A stretch of 64,000 nucleotides of DNA from Branchiostoma floridae (Eukaryota > Chordata > Leptocardii > Amphioxiformes > Branchiostomatidae): the NCBI RefSeq assembly GCF_000003815.2, contig NC_049983.1:26504192-26568191 (forward strand), given 5' to 3'. The notes under the pieces were generated by a model, which ran no database searches, was not told where the DNA came from, and worked only from the letters and a program-made list of their open reading frames with translations. Both the position numbers and the translations under genes were made by a program. The stretch's first letter is position 1; every line of letters begins with the position of its first letter. Of this stretch, positions 36,001-51,000 are shown piece after piece.

Positions 36001-39000
36001 GTACTGTACGGGAAGTTGGTCTCTCTCTTTTATTGTGTCTTTTATGTATCAAGACTTTGGAGGTATTATCAATACAACCATTTACATCTCTCTCTCCTCT
36101 TCTTCATTTATAAAGGGAGCAGTTGTCTGTTTTTGTCAGCAGGGCAAGCCCTTTGTTATAGCCACAGGCAAATTGAAAAGCCCTGGCTGTGCGTGCTTTA
36201 CAACCCAACCAATAATTCTATACAAGATATAGAGAGGAGTTGCCCAACTGTCAATGTAACGGTTCAAAATCAAAATTACTGGTTTGGACATCACAGCCTG
36301 GTACATTTGTAGCTCCCTCTATGGCCTTCATCAGTCAGTTCTGACCACATCTACCTGTGAATGAATAGCATGAATAATCATAATACAAAAAGTATCCCAG
36401 TGCCTAATGTTATCATGATTGATCATCAGCACCTACCTTAGTCTGTACGATGGCCGGTCTCTGTCGTCGCATGTCCGTCACCAGCTCATACATACTCAGG
36501 TCTTTGAATTGCTGAAGGGCACAAAAAAAGTACAAATGAATATCACAAACTCATAGGTACAAGTTTCTTTCCCTCTCTGTGTCTCCTTTGCTGCAGAATT
36601 GGCTGGCAAAAAAAGTGTGACACCATAACCTGTCATTTCCATATTTCCATGCTCCCTTCCAGGAGTAACCCTTCCCTTCTCACATGATCTAATCGACTGT
36701 CCTTACCCCTTTCTTGATGAGGCTCCAGGTGTAGTCTATGGCACAGATGGTTCCAGTTCTCCCACAGCCAGCACTGAAATGAACAAGATAAGAATGTGTT
36801 TAACACCCTCCAGTTTAATTTTGGGACTATATTCCACTGTTGAGCAATCTTAATCTTCAGTAATGACTTGATATCACATCCGGTAGGTAAAAAAAGAGGT
36901 TAAGGTCTGACTTAAAAGCCACTGATGACCCCAAGGATTAGCCAACTTCTGCAGAATTCTGCATTTGGCTGCAGATTTCTGCTTTAATTTTGTCTGCAGA
37001 ATTCTTTACAGAACACTGCATTTGGCTACAGAAGTCTGCATTTGGCTGCAGAATTTTGTACAGAATTCTGCACTTGGCTGCTAACTGCACATTCTCCCAA
37101 CTACATGCAGAATTCTGCAACCCATTTATACAATTATTATACTGAAATGCATTTTGCAGAATTCTCCGTACCTGCAGTGCACACAGATCGGGTTGTCGTC
37201 TGTAGGTTGGACCTGTCTGAACTGCCCGATGAGGTCTATGATGGAGCGAGGGGACAGCTTACCTTAACCCTAACCCTACCGAACCTGCAGTGCACACAGA
37301 TAACCCTAACCCTACCGTACCTGCAGTGCACACAGATAACCCTAACCCTACCGTACCTGTAGTGCACACAGATAACCCTAACCCTACCGTACCTGTAGTG
37401 CACACAGATAACCTTAACCCTACCGTACCTGCAGTGCACACTCTTGTCAGATAACCTTAACCCTAACCCTACCGTACCTGCAGTGCACACAGATAACCCT
37501 AACCCTACCGTACCTGCAGTGCACACTCTTGTCAGATAACCTTAACCCTAACCCTACCGTACCTGCAGTGCACACAGATAACCCATACCCTACCGTACCT
37601 GCAGTGCACACAGATGGGGCTGTCATCCATAGGCTGGACCTGTCTGAACTGCCCGATGAGGTCTATGATGGAGCGAGGGGACAGCGGTACCCCGTGGTCA
37701 GGCCAAGTTGTGTAGTGGAACTGGACTAGCTGACGCGTTTCCTAGAGTAACAATCAATCAATCAATAAATAATCAATTAATGCTTTATTGGTTTATCAAA
37801 TTAAACTCCTTTAGCTGTCACACTCAAGCTTTTGTATCTAGATCTGTATTGTATCATCATCATCGGCATTCGCTCATGGATGAGTATTAAAGTACACATT
37901 GTGTAGCATTGGACAACTGAATAACCGTCCTTCAGTGTAACACATTTAGATAGTATCTGTAGTGCATTTATCCTTTGCAAACATATCATCTACATGTAAC
38001 TCTAACAATCTTTTTAAAGCTATCAACTGAGGATGCCCCTACAATAACTGTATCGCCTTACAATCATGATAAAATGAATTCTTTGAAAAAACGAAATTTC
38101 AAATCCTTTGATCCACAACTCAAGTCTTTTACTATTTTTTATATGGCAATGACTGTTTCTTACATAACAAACTGAAGAACCTTCCAGCATAAGATAAAGG
38201 TAAACACAAGACTTACCGAGCCTTTTTTAGCCACAATGATCCGTCTTAGGAAGTCTTCAGTTATCTTGTTCTGATCCTCCTGAAAAATCGTAGAGATATA
38301 GAAACTTTAAAATTTGTTCTGTACTTTTCAATGGTTCAGCTAATAGCGTGTATTAAACAGGGCTGATTATTTTTGTTCAACATCATCTTTATTTCTCACA
38401 AGAAAACACTTTTAAAAGGACACGTCTAAAATCACGAGTACAAGATGAAGGTTTAAAAATACACCTCGGACGACCCCTTATTCAGATACACAATGATCTG
38501 CAGGGCGCAAGGTTACAAAAAAAGTGGTGCTATACATCAGCCTTTCAATATTTCAATTCTATACGTCGCTTCTTAACTATTGCACAGATGTGACATTGTC
38601 ATTATGAACTACACATACATTGCACAAGTGGGGTATTATTAACTAGCCTCTCTGTGGCTATTATAAAGGGCTAGCCCTGTTGACAGAGGCAGCATATAAC
38701 TTTATAGATAAACATGTATTAAGGCATTACAAAAATTCATTTGGTTTACAAATTACGCTTGAGTCAAATTACGAATGAGTCAATGTCATTTCTTCCTGAT
38801 CATGATCACAAAGACTCCATTTAATTCATACTGCTGACATTTGAAAGTCAGACCCCACCATAATGCAACTGTGTAAGAATGAACGAATGAATGAGTGTGC
38901 AGGCCAGCCTTGCATGCGAACTGTGCAAGCTCTTGGGTCCATGTTTTAATGCACAATCAACACAGATGAACTTTCAAAAGAAAAGACCACAGAGCCTAAA

Positions 39001-42000
39001 TATGATCCTTGCAAGTTTCACAAGACTATAGTATAAGAGACCAGAAATTCTACCATGATCACAGTTGAAATGATAAAATCCCCAAAGTATTGAGGCTGGG
39101 ACTGTGCGTTACCATGGAGACTGTGATGTCCCCAAAGGTTTTCTCCTCCCCTCGGTTGGCCCAGTAACGCTCACACTTGTGCTGTGGGGGGAGAAACAAA
39201 ACAACCAAATCTGAGTTATTCTGACTTATTGTTACAACAGAATAATACAGTTTATGCTGGCATCTGTGTCAAAATTTCAATCCTTCTTTCAGTTGAGAGA
39301 TTGGTTCTTAGGATTAAGGAAAAACAGGAGTTGGAAATAGTTTATCAAACAAAATCTAATAATCTGATAATGAACAAAAGAGCCAAGTGGATGGAACAAG
39401 GAGAAAAGTGTACGAATTTTTTTATGAATTTAAATGGTAGAGGACATGTAAGAAAGAATATGACAAAACTTGTAAAGCCAGATAGTTCAGTGGTAATTGA
39501 TCCGGAAGAAATTTTAAGACAACAAAATTTTATGCCGACCTGTACACTTTCAAAGACCCCCCTATGTCTCTAGACAGCGATGTCTTTTTGCCTTTCTTTC
39601 CGCAACCTCCACCAGTAAGTTTATTTGATAGTCAGCGCGATAGCTGTGAAGGGTTTATTACAGAAGTTGAACTAAAAAAGGCTATTGAGTCATTTTCTGT
39701 TGGTAAGTCACCCGGTTTAGATGGCCTTCCCATAGAATTTTATAGGGTCTTTTTTCAAAGTTTAAAACAACCACTGTTGGCTTCCTTTAACCATTCGTTT
39801 CAGGTTGGTTGTTTATCAGACACACAGAAAACTGGACTCATCACGTTATTACTTAAACAGGATTCCACAAAGAACCTTCGCATATAAAAAACTGGCGCCC
39901 GGTGACCTTATTAAATTGTGATAACCGTATACTGTCTAAATGTTTGGCCCTCCGAATGAAGAATGTTATCTCATCTCTTGTTTCGTATGATCAGACTGGC
40001 TTTATGAAAGGGCGATCCATTAGTGACACTATACGGAGACTTTTAGAAATCATAGAATACTATGACCGAAATGAAATGCCGGGTTTGATATTTTGTGCAG
40101 ATTTTGAAAAAGCTTTCGATAAAATTCGACATGATTTCATTTTTAAGGTTTTGAAGTATTTCGGTTTTGGTGATTCATTTATTACATGGATAAAAGTTCT
40201 GTATAAAGACACTTTTAGCAAAATCATCAATAATGGTTATATTTCCGACTCGTTTGCCCTTAACCGTGGAGTCCGACAAGGATGTCCCATTTCGCCTTAC
40301 CTATTTGTCTTAGGTGTGGAGTTACTAGCTATGAAAATTAGGAGTAATATTGAAATTCAGGGTTTAACAACATATGGTCTTGAAACAAAACTTTTACAAT
40401 TTGCCGACGATTCCAATTTTCCCCTGGTTCCAAAGCTTGGTACCCTGTATGCCTTGGTAAAAGACATAGAAGTGTTCTCAACATTGTCAGGTTTAGTGCC
40501 AAATTTTGATAAGTGTATGATAGTACGAATAGGTTCGTTAAGAGACACCAACTTCTTTATTCCTTGCTTACTACCATTACAGTGGACAGATGGCCCTGTA
40601 GACATTTTAGGAATCCATATCCCCAAGTATCTATCAGATATTGTTGCTTTGAATTTTGACCGAAAAGAATCAAAGATAGATAAGCTTTTAAATCCCTGGA
40701 AAGGAAAACTACTTTCTCTTCTAGGTAAGGTTACTCTAATTAATTCCCTGATAGTGTCGCAATTTATCTTCTTGTTTCAATCCCTTCCTTCTCCACCTCC
40801 CTCTTTCTTCGAGAGGTTTGAGAAAAAAATATTTAAGTTTCTGTGGAGTGGTGGACCAGAACGAGTGAAAAGAAAAACAGTTTATAATCTCTACGAATAT
40901 GGCGGTCTCAAACTTAGGAACTTGCAGGCTGTTGATCTTACCCTGAAGGCTTCTTGGGTGCCCAAATTGTACCATAATGATAAATGGTTCTGCTCTAAAC
41001 TGCTACTTTGCTCAAGTGTTTTATTTACAACTAATGTATTTCCCTTTTCGCAACTCACACTTCGTGATTTCGAAATAGTTATGAAAGAAAAGGCACAAAT
41101 CAGTCAATTCTTTAGGCATGTCATACAGGCGTGGCTAAAGTTTCAACTACGCCCTCCAGAGACTGCACAGGAAGTGAAACAACAGCCTATCTGCCTAAAT
41201 TCACACATTCGCATATCCGGAAAACCATGCTTTTTGATGTCACTATACAACAGGGGGGTAATCTTTGTAAATGATATTTTAGACTCACAAAATAAGCTTT
41301 TAACTTTCCAAGACTTACTATTAAAATTTGGAGACACCTGTGCAGAGTTTAAGTATAATCAAATCATATCAGCAATTCCTAGCAATTGGAAACATTTACT
41401 ACGACAGGTGTCACCAGAGTTAAGGGTTTGTGTTCCGGCGTGTAGAAACATAAACTGGCTTCAATTTCCAAATATCAATAAACATTTGTATTCATTTTTC
41501 ATGTCTGACGCCAGGCTATGGGATATCTCTGACCGGATCCAATACTCGTGGGGGGAATACTTAAACACACCCATACAATGGAAAATAGTATACAGTTTAC
41601 CCTATAAAGTTACCATTGATTCCCAACTACGCATGTTTCAATACAAATTACTATTTAAATTTCTAACTACCAATAAGATATTGCACAGGTGGGGGGTAAT
41701 AGATACATCACTTTGCAGTTATTGCACAGAAGAGGAAGAATCAGACATTCATTTATTTTGGGATTGTAGGATTGTTACAAAATTTTGGATACAGGTACAG
41801 GATTGGTATTTTAAGCACACTGGGAATTATTTACATCTTACTTTGTTTAATGTGTTATTTGGTATTATAAGTGATCGTGTTCCAGCTTTGTCCAATTTTG
41901 TTATTTTGTTAGGTAAACATTTCATTTTCAAATACCGGAACAGACGTCTTAGCCTAGAATCATTTATTTCATATATGTCATATTATTTTAAATTAGAAAA

Positions 42001-45000
42001 TATCATCGCCAGAAGACTAAACAAAACTAAAAAACATATTGGTAAATGGGGTAAATTGATTGGTTATATATAATTTGTTATGTCTCATGTACTACTGCAA
42101 CGGTAATTGGGGTATAATTTCTTGAACTTCATTTCTTATTAAGTTCACTGTGTTTTACTTATCAGTTTTATAGGTTCACACATGTCTCTTTCTGTTTACG
42201 ATTTACGTGCCATGCATGTGTTTGTATGTGTTTCGTTTCTTTGAAAATCAATAAAAAAATTTAAAAAAAAAAAAAAATGAATCGGTGTGTCCTACATGTA
42301 ATGGATGTGTCAGAATCAGGGCTCTAGCCAGCGTCCTTTTTCCGCCAATTGACGGAAATTTGCTGCGTGAGACGGAAAAATTTTAAAACCAATCCGTCAA
42401 CTTTGACGGACAAAAATCTGACAAAAGCTCCTTGGTGGGAGCTACAGGCGGCTTGGGGACGTCGTCCACGGCAGTAAAAGCCACACACTGTTTGTTTTGC
42501 TATTGTTATGATTGTTGACAATGTGTGTCTGTGCCCTTTTGCATATGATAATCTCATTAAAACCTGTTTTTCAAGGTCTCAGTTCAGTCTCTCTAACTCC
42601 TGGAATAGTGTTTTCGCGACAATGGGAATTAGCTGACGGAGAAAAATGTCGAGCTGGCTAGAGCCCTGGTCAGAATAGATGTACAGCACTTTCAAAATAT
42701 GAATCTTACACATTTGAGTATCTCTCCTTACCTTTCCCTGTTCCACCTCCCGACAGGCCATGATAACAACCTGCAAAATGACACCATTTCTATTAGTTGT
42801 TGCAGTTATGATGAAGTTTAGGACATTTAGGCACCAATTACAACCAGTGGATTAGCAACCATACTTTTACAGCTTTGTTGTTATTATTTTCACTCCGCGT
42901 ACCGTAGGTACGCTTCGAGTGAAAATATTGTTTTCATACGGTTTCTTCTTTCTTTCTTTCTCCTGTCGCGACCTTTAAAGTGATTCCTCTCCGTCGTTCC
43001 TGGACCAAATGGCCTGAAATTTGGCACAAGGGTACAGTAGGCCAATACCCAGACCCGTTTTTCTCATTTTCTTGATAGATACCTTTACAATGATTTTAGG
43101 GATGTTTTAAGGTCGTTTTCTGGCCCGGCTGTATATTCATGTCTCCCGTGCCCAGGTATTACGTCCAGATGACTTGAAAGTTGGTATGATACTGCGTGAG
43201 ATACTTATTAAAAGGACCCCGGTATTATTTTTGGCCAATCGTCACTTCAAAATCATTTAAAAGCCAATTTGGCGGGGTATCTACGCATATTTTCACCGAG
43301 CTCGCGTTTCGCGCGTGTAACCATATATGGTCACGTTTGCACGTGCGTCCGTTGCACCATATATGGTTATGGACGTTTCCGCGCGTGACGTAAGCTGTTT
43401 ACCTGCAGCTGTGCATTGTGGCTAATTGAATTTAGAAGGGAACCAATATGCGCCCGACACTTAGCGGAAGCGATGACCTGATTGGTCAGCTCGGGTACAG
43501 CCAATGAGGAAGGGTTTTTCAACTTAGCGGCTGGGAGTACATATATGTCGCCGGGAAGAAGTCCGTTAAAAGTAAGTGAAAAATTGTACTGTTTATCTTA
43601 AAATTGGCAACAATACACAAACGCAGTAACAAATTTGTGTAACTTGTCGTCGTTATTGTGTAGTTTTTGTTTGATTTACCCACGTTTAGAGTGTCTGGAT
43701 AAGCGATACCGTAGCGTCAGAATGCCGCGGTAAGTGGGAGCGCATGCATGGAATATTGTTGCGCTTTGCAGTGACTGATGAGACAGTACTAGTATTGTAT
43801 CATCAAGCTTTATTGACACGACAAAAAGTACAGTCAATTTTGTAGGGCCAACTTTAAACTGCAACGAAAAAAGAAAGAATACAGAGTATATCTTACAATT
43901 CTACTAATTAAACATTATGATATGATTCTACTAATTATCGGTGAAAAGTGTACAGTAGTTCTCTTCCATAGTAACGTTATATGATAGTACAGATTTTCAA
44001 GGGCAAATCTACTAGTACAAACGTTACACTATGTTGTGAATTGTCCATTCAGGTTGGTTGTACAAGAATATATGTAATCAGGTGTGGCTTTTTTTCTAAT
44101 CAACAAACAAAAAGGATCTTCCTTTTACTCTGGGTGGCAGTACATGAAATTACACAAAGGAAATACTAATTATTGTATTCTATTCTATTTTCTACTGGAG
44201 GAAGAGGATTCACCACCAGGACTGTTGTGCAGACAGGTGGGGTTGTGCCTTGATAGAGGGTGTCAATTTGACAGTGCTAAATTCATTATTGGTCGGGTGC
44301 TCGAACTCAACTAATGCCACAAAGTCTGGCCTGTCAGGGAACACAATAGTCAACTGGCTACAAAGGTGGCATCAACAGACACCAAGGAGAGGATAGCAAA
44401 GTCACGTACAAGAAGCGTTACTGTGACAGAAACACCAGCTTTATGTATGATTAGGCTATTTGGGACAATATTGTAACTAGTAAACTAAGTGACAATTAGA
44501 GATATTATTATACCAACCATGAGTTCAAACATTGTATTTCATGACAGGCATGAATAAGTTTTTATGACTTTTCAGACACCACGTCATGGTATATGCTGTG
44601 TAATTTAGTAATGCACTGTACTACAAACAGTTAATCAGAATAATTAGATAATCATAAACTGATTAGTTTATGTGGAAAATAAATGGGACGTTAAGTTTAT
44701 AACAGACGTATAATAACTGCAATTGCTGCATCCTTTTTTCAGACAAAAAGCATGCAAAACATTTAGATATGCAAAACAGACTCCGTGCAAACATACAGTC
44801 GCTAATTAGCTTTGTTCATCAATATAATGTATTAGCTGATTAACTCTAAGCTTAAGTATAAAAACAGAATGCGATCCTTTTTGTCTGAATACAATGTGCA
44901 TACATTTATATGCATTTGTAATGATAATGTAATTGCAGAGCAGCCATGATATCCAATTGGATTTTTTTTTAAATTGCACTTCGCTAAAAACGGCTAATAA

Positions 45001-48000
45001 GCATATCTTGGTAAAGAGTTAAAAGTGTAGTGCAGTTTGTTTGGAGAGGTCTGCTTGTATGAAGATTAGTTATGCTTGTGACAACCTTGAATAAGTGCAG
45101 TAATTGCCCTTGCCTTGTGTAAATAAGCAGGAAAACTTTAATCATAACCACGCTATTGTCTGCTGTGGGTACGTAATACCAACGTTTAGGGTCACATAAC
45201 GTGTTGCATCTGTAGAAAATTTCCGTTTGTGACATAATTTTTTTTTTTCTTGAAGTAAAACGGTGCTTGCTTTGTTAATGTGTGTAACATTAGCATGCTG
45301 TGTGCGTGTTGTAATAAAGAAATAAAAGTTTGATTACCGTACAGTACTCACATTGGATTTTTCAAGTTCAATTTTGGAAAAGTCCATTTTTGCATAAAGG
45401 GGAGAGCGGAGTGAAAATAGCTGAATTTGCTCCTAAGCAAATACCGGCCTTTCTAGTTTAGTGTTGTTATCTAATGTTATTGTGTTGTTTCTGCCCAGGA
45501 TTGCCTGAAAAACAGGTCTAGGTTTGACCTGAGCTGTATTACTCCTGGTTAAATAAAAAGTGAAAGTGAAAGTTGCAATGCTTTGTACATTGTATGACTG
45601 TCAAGCGATAAAGTTCATTCATCATTGGTCATAAATGTTGTTCACAAGGATGTCTAATGTTCATAAATACCCACTTGCAAAGCTCAGCGATACAGTAGAC
45701 AAATACTGGTCCAGGAACTCTTTTCTATTGTGATTCCAGGGCATGACAAAAGATACACATATCTGAATTACAGTCTCTAATTTGCTATAAGGAAACCTTT
45801 CTGATACATAATCCTCTAAAGCATTAACATTAGAAACACTCTGACTAGGAAAAAGGGGAAGGACACACACAGGAGATATCTCCTCTACTCAGACATCATT
45901 GTCAACGATCTGTCCGATGACTGGTTGGCAAAAAACAAGAACCTGTCGCATTATGGCACGATTAAAGAACATTTTGTGAAGTTTGGTTCCATCTAAGAAT
46001 GGATGGGCAAGCCACTGGCAGAGTGTTCCCACAGAGCCAGAGACAGGAGGGAGTGGAGGAGGCTGGTACTGGATGCCACCATAGTCCCCGACCCTCAGAC
46101 ATGAGGATGGGACTAGGTAAAGGTTCCATGCAGGCATTTCGTTTTTGTTATTTATGTACTTAGAAATCAACCCCCAATAAGTTGAAGGGGCTACCCACAT
46201 GTCTTGAGATCAATAAATCAATAAATCTGACCTTGACATTGTACTCCCACAGCATTCTCCAGAAGTCCACCACGGTGGCGGGAAGCGGGGCCTGCGACGC
46301 GATGTACGTTCTCTCTCCCGTCGCTCCCTGGGGGGAAAATCCACCAAGATTATAGCAAAAGTTGTACAGAAAATAATGTTCACTATCATAATAACAGTTA
46401 TTTAATATCTAGTGCAGCTAAGTCTCTGAGTATCCAGGTCAAAGTAGGTCTCTATAACCGACTGAGGAAAAGTGTTTGGTGACTGCCGAGGATGATTGTT
46501 CCAGGGTCTTATGAAGTATGTAAAATTAGACACTGTGGCTTATGACTGGAGATGGTTGTCTGCTATTCTAAAATTTGATCTCTTGATTCAAGTCCTAACA
46601 GCTCTATTCAGCAATTTTGAGATTGCAGGGTTTGACAAGTCCACTAGCCCGATTGTCCCCGGCAAGTGAAAGCGTCCTTCCCCGCTTGTCCGATTGGGCA
46701 AGTAAGATTTTTGCATGAGATTTTGATATACTTGTTGCTTATCACAGTTACCACATCACGCATTGGTCAACACAGAAAAATAGAGCCAATAATAAAAGAA
46801 TTCTAATTTGCTGCACGTGAAAATACATAGTGAAAACTGTTACTTAAATTTTTGGGCAAGCAGAAAGCTGGTTCGGGCATGTAAATTTTGCATGTACTTG
46901 CCCGATAGGACAAGTGAATTTTAGAAAACTTGTTAAACCCTGGATTGGACTATTCAGCAATTTTGAGATTGGACTATTATGTACTTATTTCCTGACAGTA
47001 CATTTCTAGTAGTACCTTGAAGGCTAGCTGGATTTCATTTAGTTCTTGTTGAGTATCTATCAATAAAAAGGAAGATGACATCACAAACCTTAAGAAAATT
47101 GGCATTGATGTAATCTGACCCTGGTGATCCTTTGACCTCTGACAGTTGAACTCTGGTGTAGTCAACTGTAACATGCATCAAACACTTCATTATCAACTGG
47201 TTCATATTCTGTTGTGCAAATGCCTTATCAGCTATCCATTCAAAGGAATGAATGAAGAAATGAATGAAAAAATAAATGGCAGAAGAAAGGGATGATGGAA
47301 TGAATAAATGAGGGCATGAATAAAGCCTCATAGTAATGAATGAAAGAATGAATAAATGAATGAATGAAAGAATGAATGAATGAATGAAAGGAATGAATGA
47401 ATGAGTGAATGAACAAAGGAAAGAATGAATGAATGTCCTTTCTTACATGGCAAGATATCCTTGTATCTGTTTTTCCTCCTGTTACATTCCTTCTCTCCAT
47501 GAGTGGTGGAGTAGGTCTTGTCTAACTTGTACTGCATCGACTGCTGCTTCAGTTTCTGGGAAAACACAGGAGAAAACATTGATTTCACTCATCATGTCTG
47601 CATCAAAGTTCATCTGAGACCAACATATTGTAGTACAACAGACAGTCCAATCATGAAGTGACTGTAGACGATATCAAAGATTTAGATTAAAAGTTGTTGA
47701 CACTACATGATAAATTCCATTGAAGAAGTACTACGTCTTCACAGAATAGAATAAGGCCCACTTCACATTGACAACAGTATACATGTACTGCCATGCGACG
47801 CTTCGCTGTGGTGACAGTAGTCGTTAGTTAACACTGAAACCGACTCCCTGACACAACTTGGGGTTAAATACTGATAATCTGACTTGAAGAATTTGTCTGG
47901 AATAAATGACAATAATTATTTCTCTAAAATTGTCTGATAGCATCAAATCTTTTCCATTCTAAACTTACCATCACTGTATAGCTATCTGGGTGGCCCTGTG

Positions 48001-51000
48001 GATGTTTGGGTCTATATAAGGACTTGGGTCTGGCACAGAGTCAGGGGAAGTGAGGTCAGCCTGAAATCCTCACATCAAAAGTTGGGGGGGGGGGGGGGCG
48101 TACATGTACATTCAGGCTACATCAATTCGATCTGGTGGTTCTTTGAGATTAAATTTTTAAAAAAAGTGCTGCACTGGAAGTTTACCATCATGTCGTTTGG
48201 AGCTCAATATGAAAATAGTTTGTACACAAGTGTGCGGACAGATTTTCTTCTGTTTATGATTTTACTTTTTTAGACAGTCTGAGAACAAAGAACCACAATG
48301 TTACATTGGTGCTGCCTCAGCATACTTGTTATGTAACTCTCATTAATGCAAAAAAAATTATCACAGCCTGGATTGAAATAACAGATCATGTTTACCTTAC
48401 AAATAATTAGCAAAGCAAAATAATTACCTTGATTAGAAAAAAACAATGTTTGTAGATGTTCTCAAGTTCAAGGTAACACTAACAGCAATGTCTTTGTTTG
48501 GTTGTCAAACATCTAATTTAACAGTTACTAATTAGGTCACAACAAGCAGAAATTATTGACTGGAAGGAGGCCTTGAATACTACAAATTGTACTTCGTTAA
48601 AGCATGAATCTAAAAGATAAATGCAACGACGTACAATGCACTTAGTATATATTTGCTTCGAATTCCCTAAATCTTCTATTCTTAAAACTGATCTTTCTTC
48701 GAATTCTCAAAGATATTTCCGTAACACTACTGAGGACAACTGGATATTGCAGACTTTGAAGCATTCATCTAAAAAGGAATACATGCTACAACATTTTTTT
48801 TATATATATGTTTGCTTTCCATTCTTAAAATTGACCAAGTTTCTTCAAATTCTCAAGGACATTTCCGTAACACTACTGAGGACAACTGGATATTGCTGAC
48901 GTCACTTTGCATTGTTGATGCCACTTAATTACCATGCTGACATTTTGAGGTCGCAAGATCCAAACAAAGCAAATGTTCAATACTAAACAATTAGAACATT
49001 ATACCATGACACATTCATATAATGTTTGGTACATATCATTAGAATGTCTTTCCTTATAACTAAATAAATTGTGTTCTTTTCTGAAAAACCATGCACTCAA
49101 CATTATGACTACGCTAGTTTCAAGGACTTTTCCTTTGTACTAAGTATACATGGACATCATCATTGTTGATATTTTGAAGGTCACAGGATCAAAACAAAGC
49201 AAATTCTCAAAACTATAGAATTATGAAATTATACTATGACGCATTTTGTACAAATCATTGAAATGATATCTATCCTATATAATTAAGACTTTTCTTGAAC
49301 CAAGCGCTTGACATTTAGACTGATAACTACAATAGTTGCACCTAAGCAGCATGTAAGGAGGACTGTTCTTCAGACGTCAGGCGGCATTGTTGCCATGTCA
49401 GAAGTGCCTGTATAATCACCGCCTCAGGCCAGGTCTGTAGAAATGTGGCCGGCGAACAATCGTCACGTTTTGGGGTAGGGAGACTCAAGGCTGGGAAACA
49501 ACAAACAATTCCCCCGCAATACACGAGGTCACAGGAGGACACACCCACAGATGGGTGCTTCTGAGCTTTCAAAAGCAGGAGTTGGTAGAAATTTCAGTAT
49601 AACTATAAGAACTCCAGAAGGTGTATTTGTGTACTAGAATGTGTATGTGTTTGTGAGAGTGTGTGTGTGCATGTGTGCATGCGAATTTATGTGTCACTGT
49701 GTGTGTACATGTACAAATGTATATGTGTGGGTGGGTACTTGTGCGTATGCATATGTTAATGTGTATGTATGTGTGTGTATGTATCTGTTCGTGTGTGTGT
49801 CTGTGCATGTGCATGTGTATGTGCATGTGTGTGTATGTGTATGTACGTGTGTGTGTATGTAGGGATGCGTACCTAAACCCACGTTTAGGTACAGGTCCGG
49901 ATTCGAATCCAGAGGTTTAGGTACAGGTCCGGACCTAATGAGTCCGGACCGAAATGCATGGCATTGAATATTATATCATAATATTATATTATGATATGTT
50001 ATAACGGCAAATCAATGTATTAAAATGGGTAGAAGCATGTTTGAACCAATAAAAACATGTTTATTATGGTATTATTATGGTAGACACATGATGCAACAAA
50101 AAATCGACCCTTGTTGCTTTTCCCTCACTGGGGCTCAGGACTGCTATGGTGATTTCACAGTAATTTTAAGTGTCAAAGTGGCCATCCCCTAACCTGTTAT
50201 CCTGCCTGGCTTGCACTAATTAGATACAGGTCCAGTACCGGTACACCAGGGTTCCGGTATTTTTGTATCTGTACCTAATTGATTGTACCGGTACTGTATC
50301 GGTACACTGTACCGGTACACATCCCTATGTGTATGTGTGTGTGTGTGTGTGTATTTATGTTTGTGTGTGCGTGCATGTGTCGATTCCTGTCTTTCAACTA
50401 ACGACTGCAGCATTAAGCCCACCCTGGTAAAAAAAAATGCAATAAATATCATTCCAACAGATCTGGAAACCTTCACATCACAAATTGAATTGTAAGAAGT
50501 GCCTCAGCTGGGAAATCAACTGGGAGGGGTCAAGCTGTGACCCGACATGACCCCTGCACCTGCTGACAAACTGCCACCCTGAGCATCAGTGGTGTTTATT
50601 AGCCTCCACTGAGCTCTCCTAGAGGGGTGTGGAGATGGTAGAATTCATATAAAATTAAATTGGGAAATTGGCCAGGGGAGTCAGTCCATTCTTAGATAAC
50701 GCAGCGACCAACTCCTCTGGTAGCAAAATGAAAATGTGATTCGTATGATGTAATTGAAAGCGATCGTACTACCAGTACCACACTGTTACATTGTATCCTC
50801 ACGATAAAATACTGTTACAGTATATATAACATGAAACCAAACTTTGTGTTTTTAAGAACAGGGTAAATAATACAATAAAAATAGCTTTGAAAAGGTCATG
50901 AACAGCCTGATCGCAATTACATTTTGTGTATTAATAATGTTATGTGAATGTTATGTGAATGTTAATAAAGGTTGGTAAAAAAAAATCCTCTGGTAGCAAA

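Noticed and set aside
37260-37560. Chromosome end or true telomere
   Set aside because: CCCTAA runs are only two or three units, interspersed with exon-derived sequence, inside an intact gene.
39184-42073. Reverse transcriptase frames as a host gene
   Set aside because: Frameshifted, lacks endonuclease, ends in poly-A and lies antisense within an intron: a dead LINE copy.
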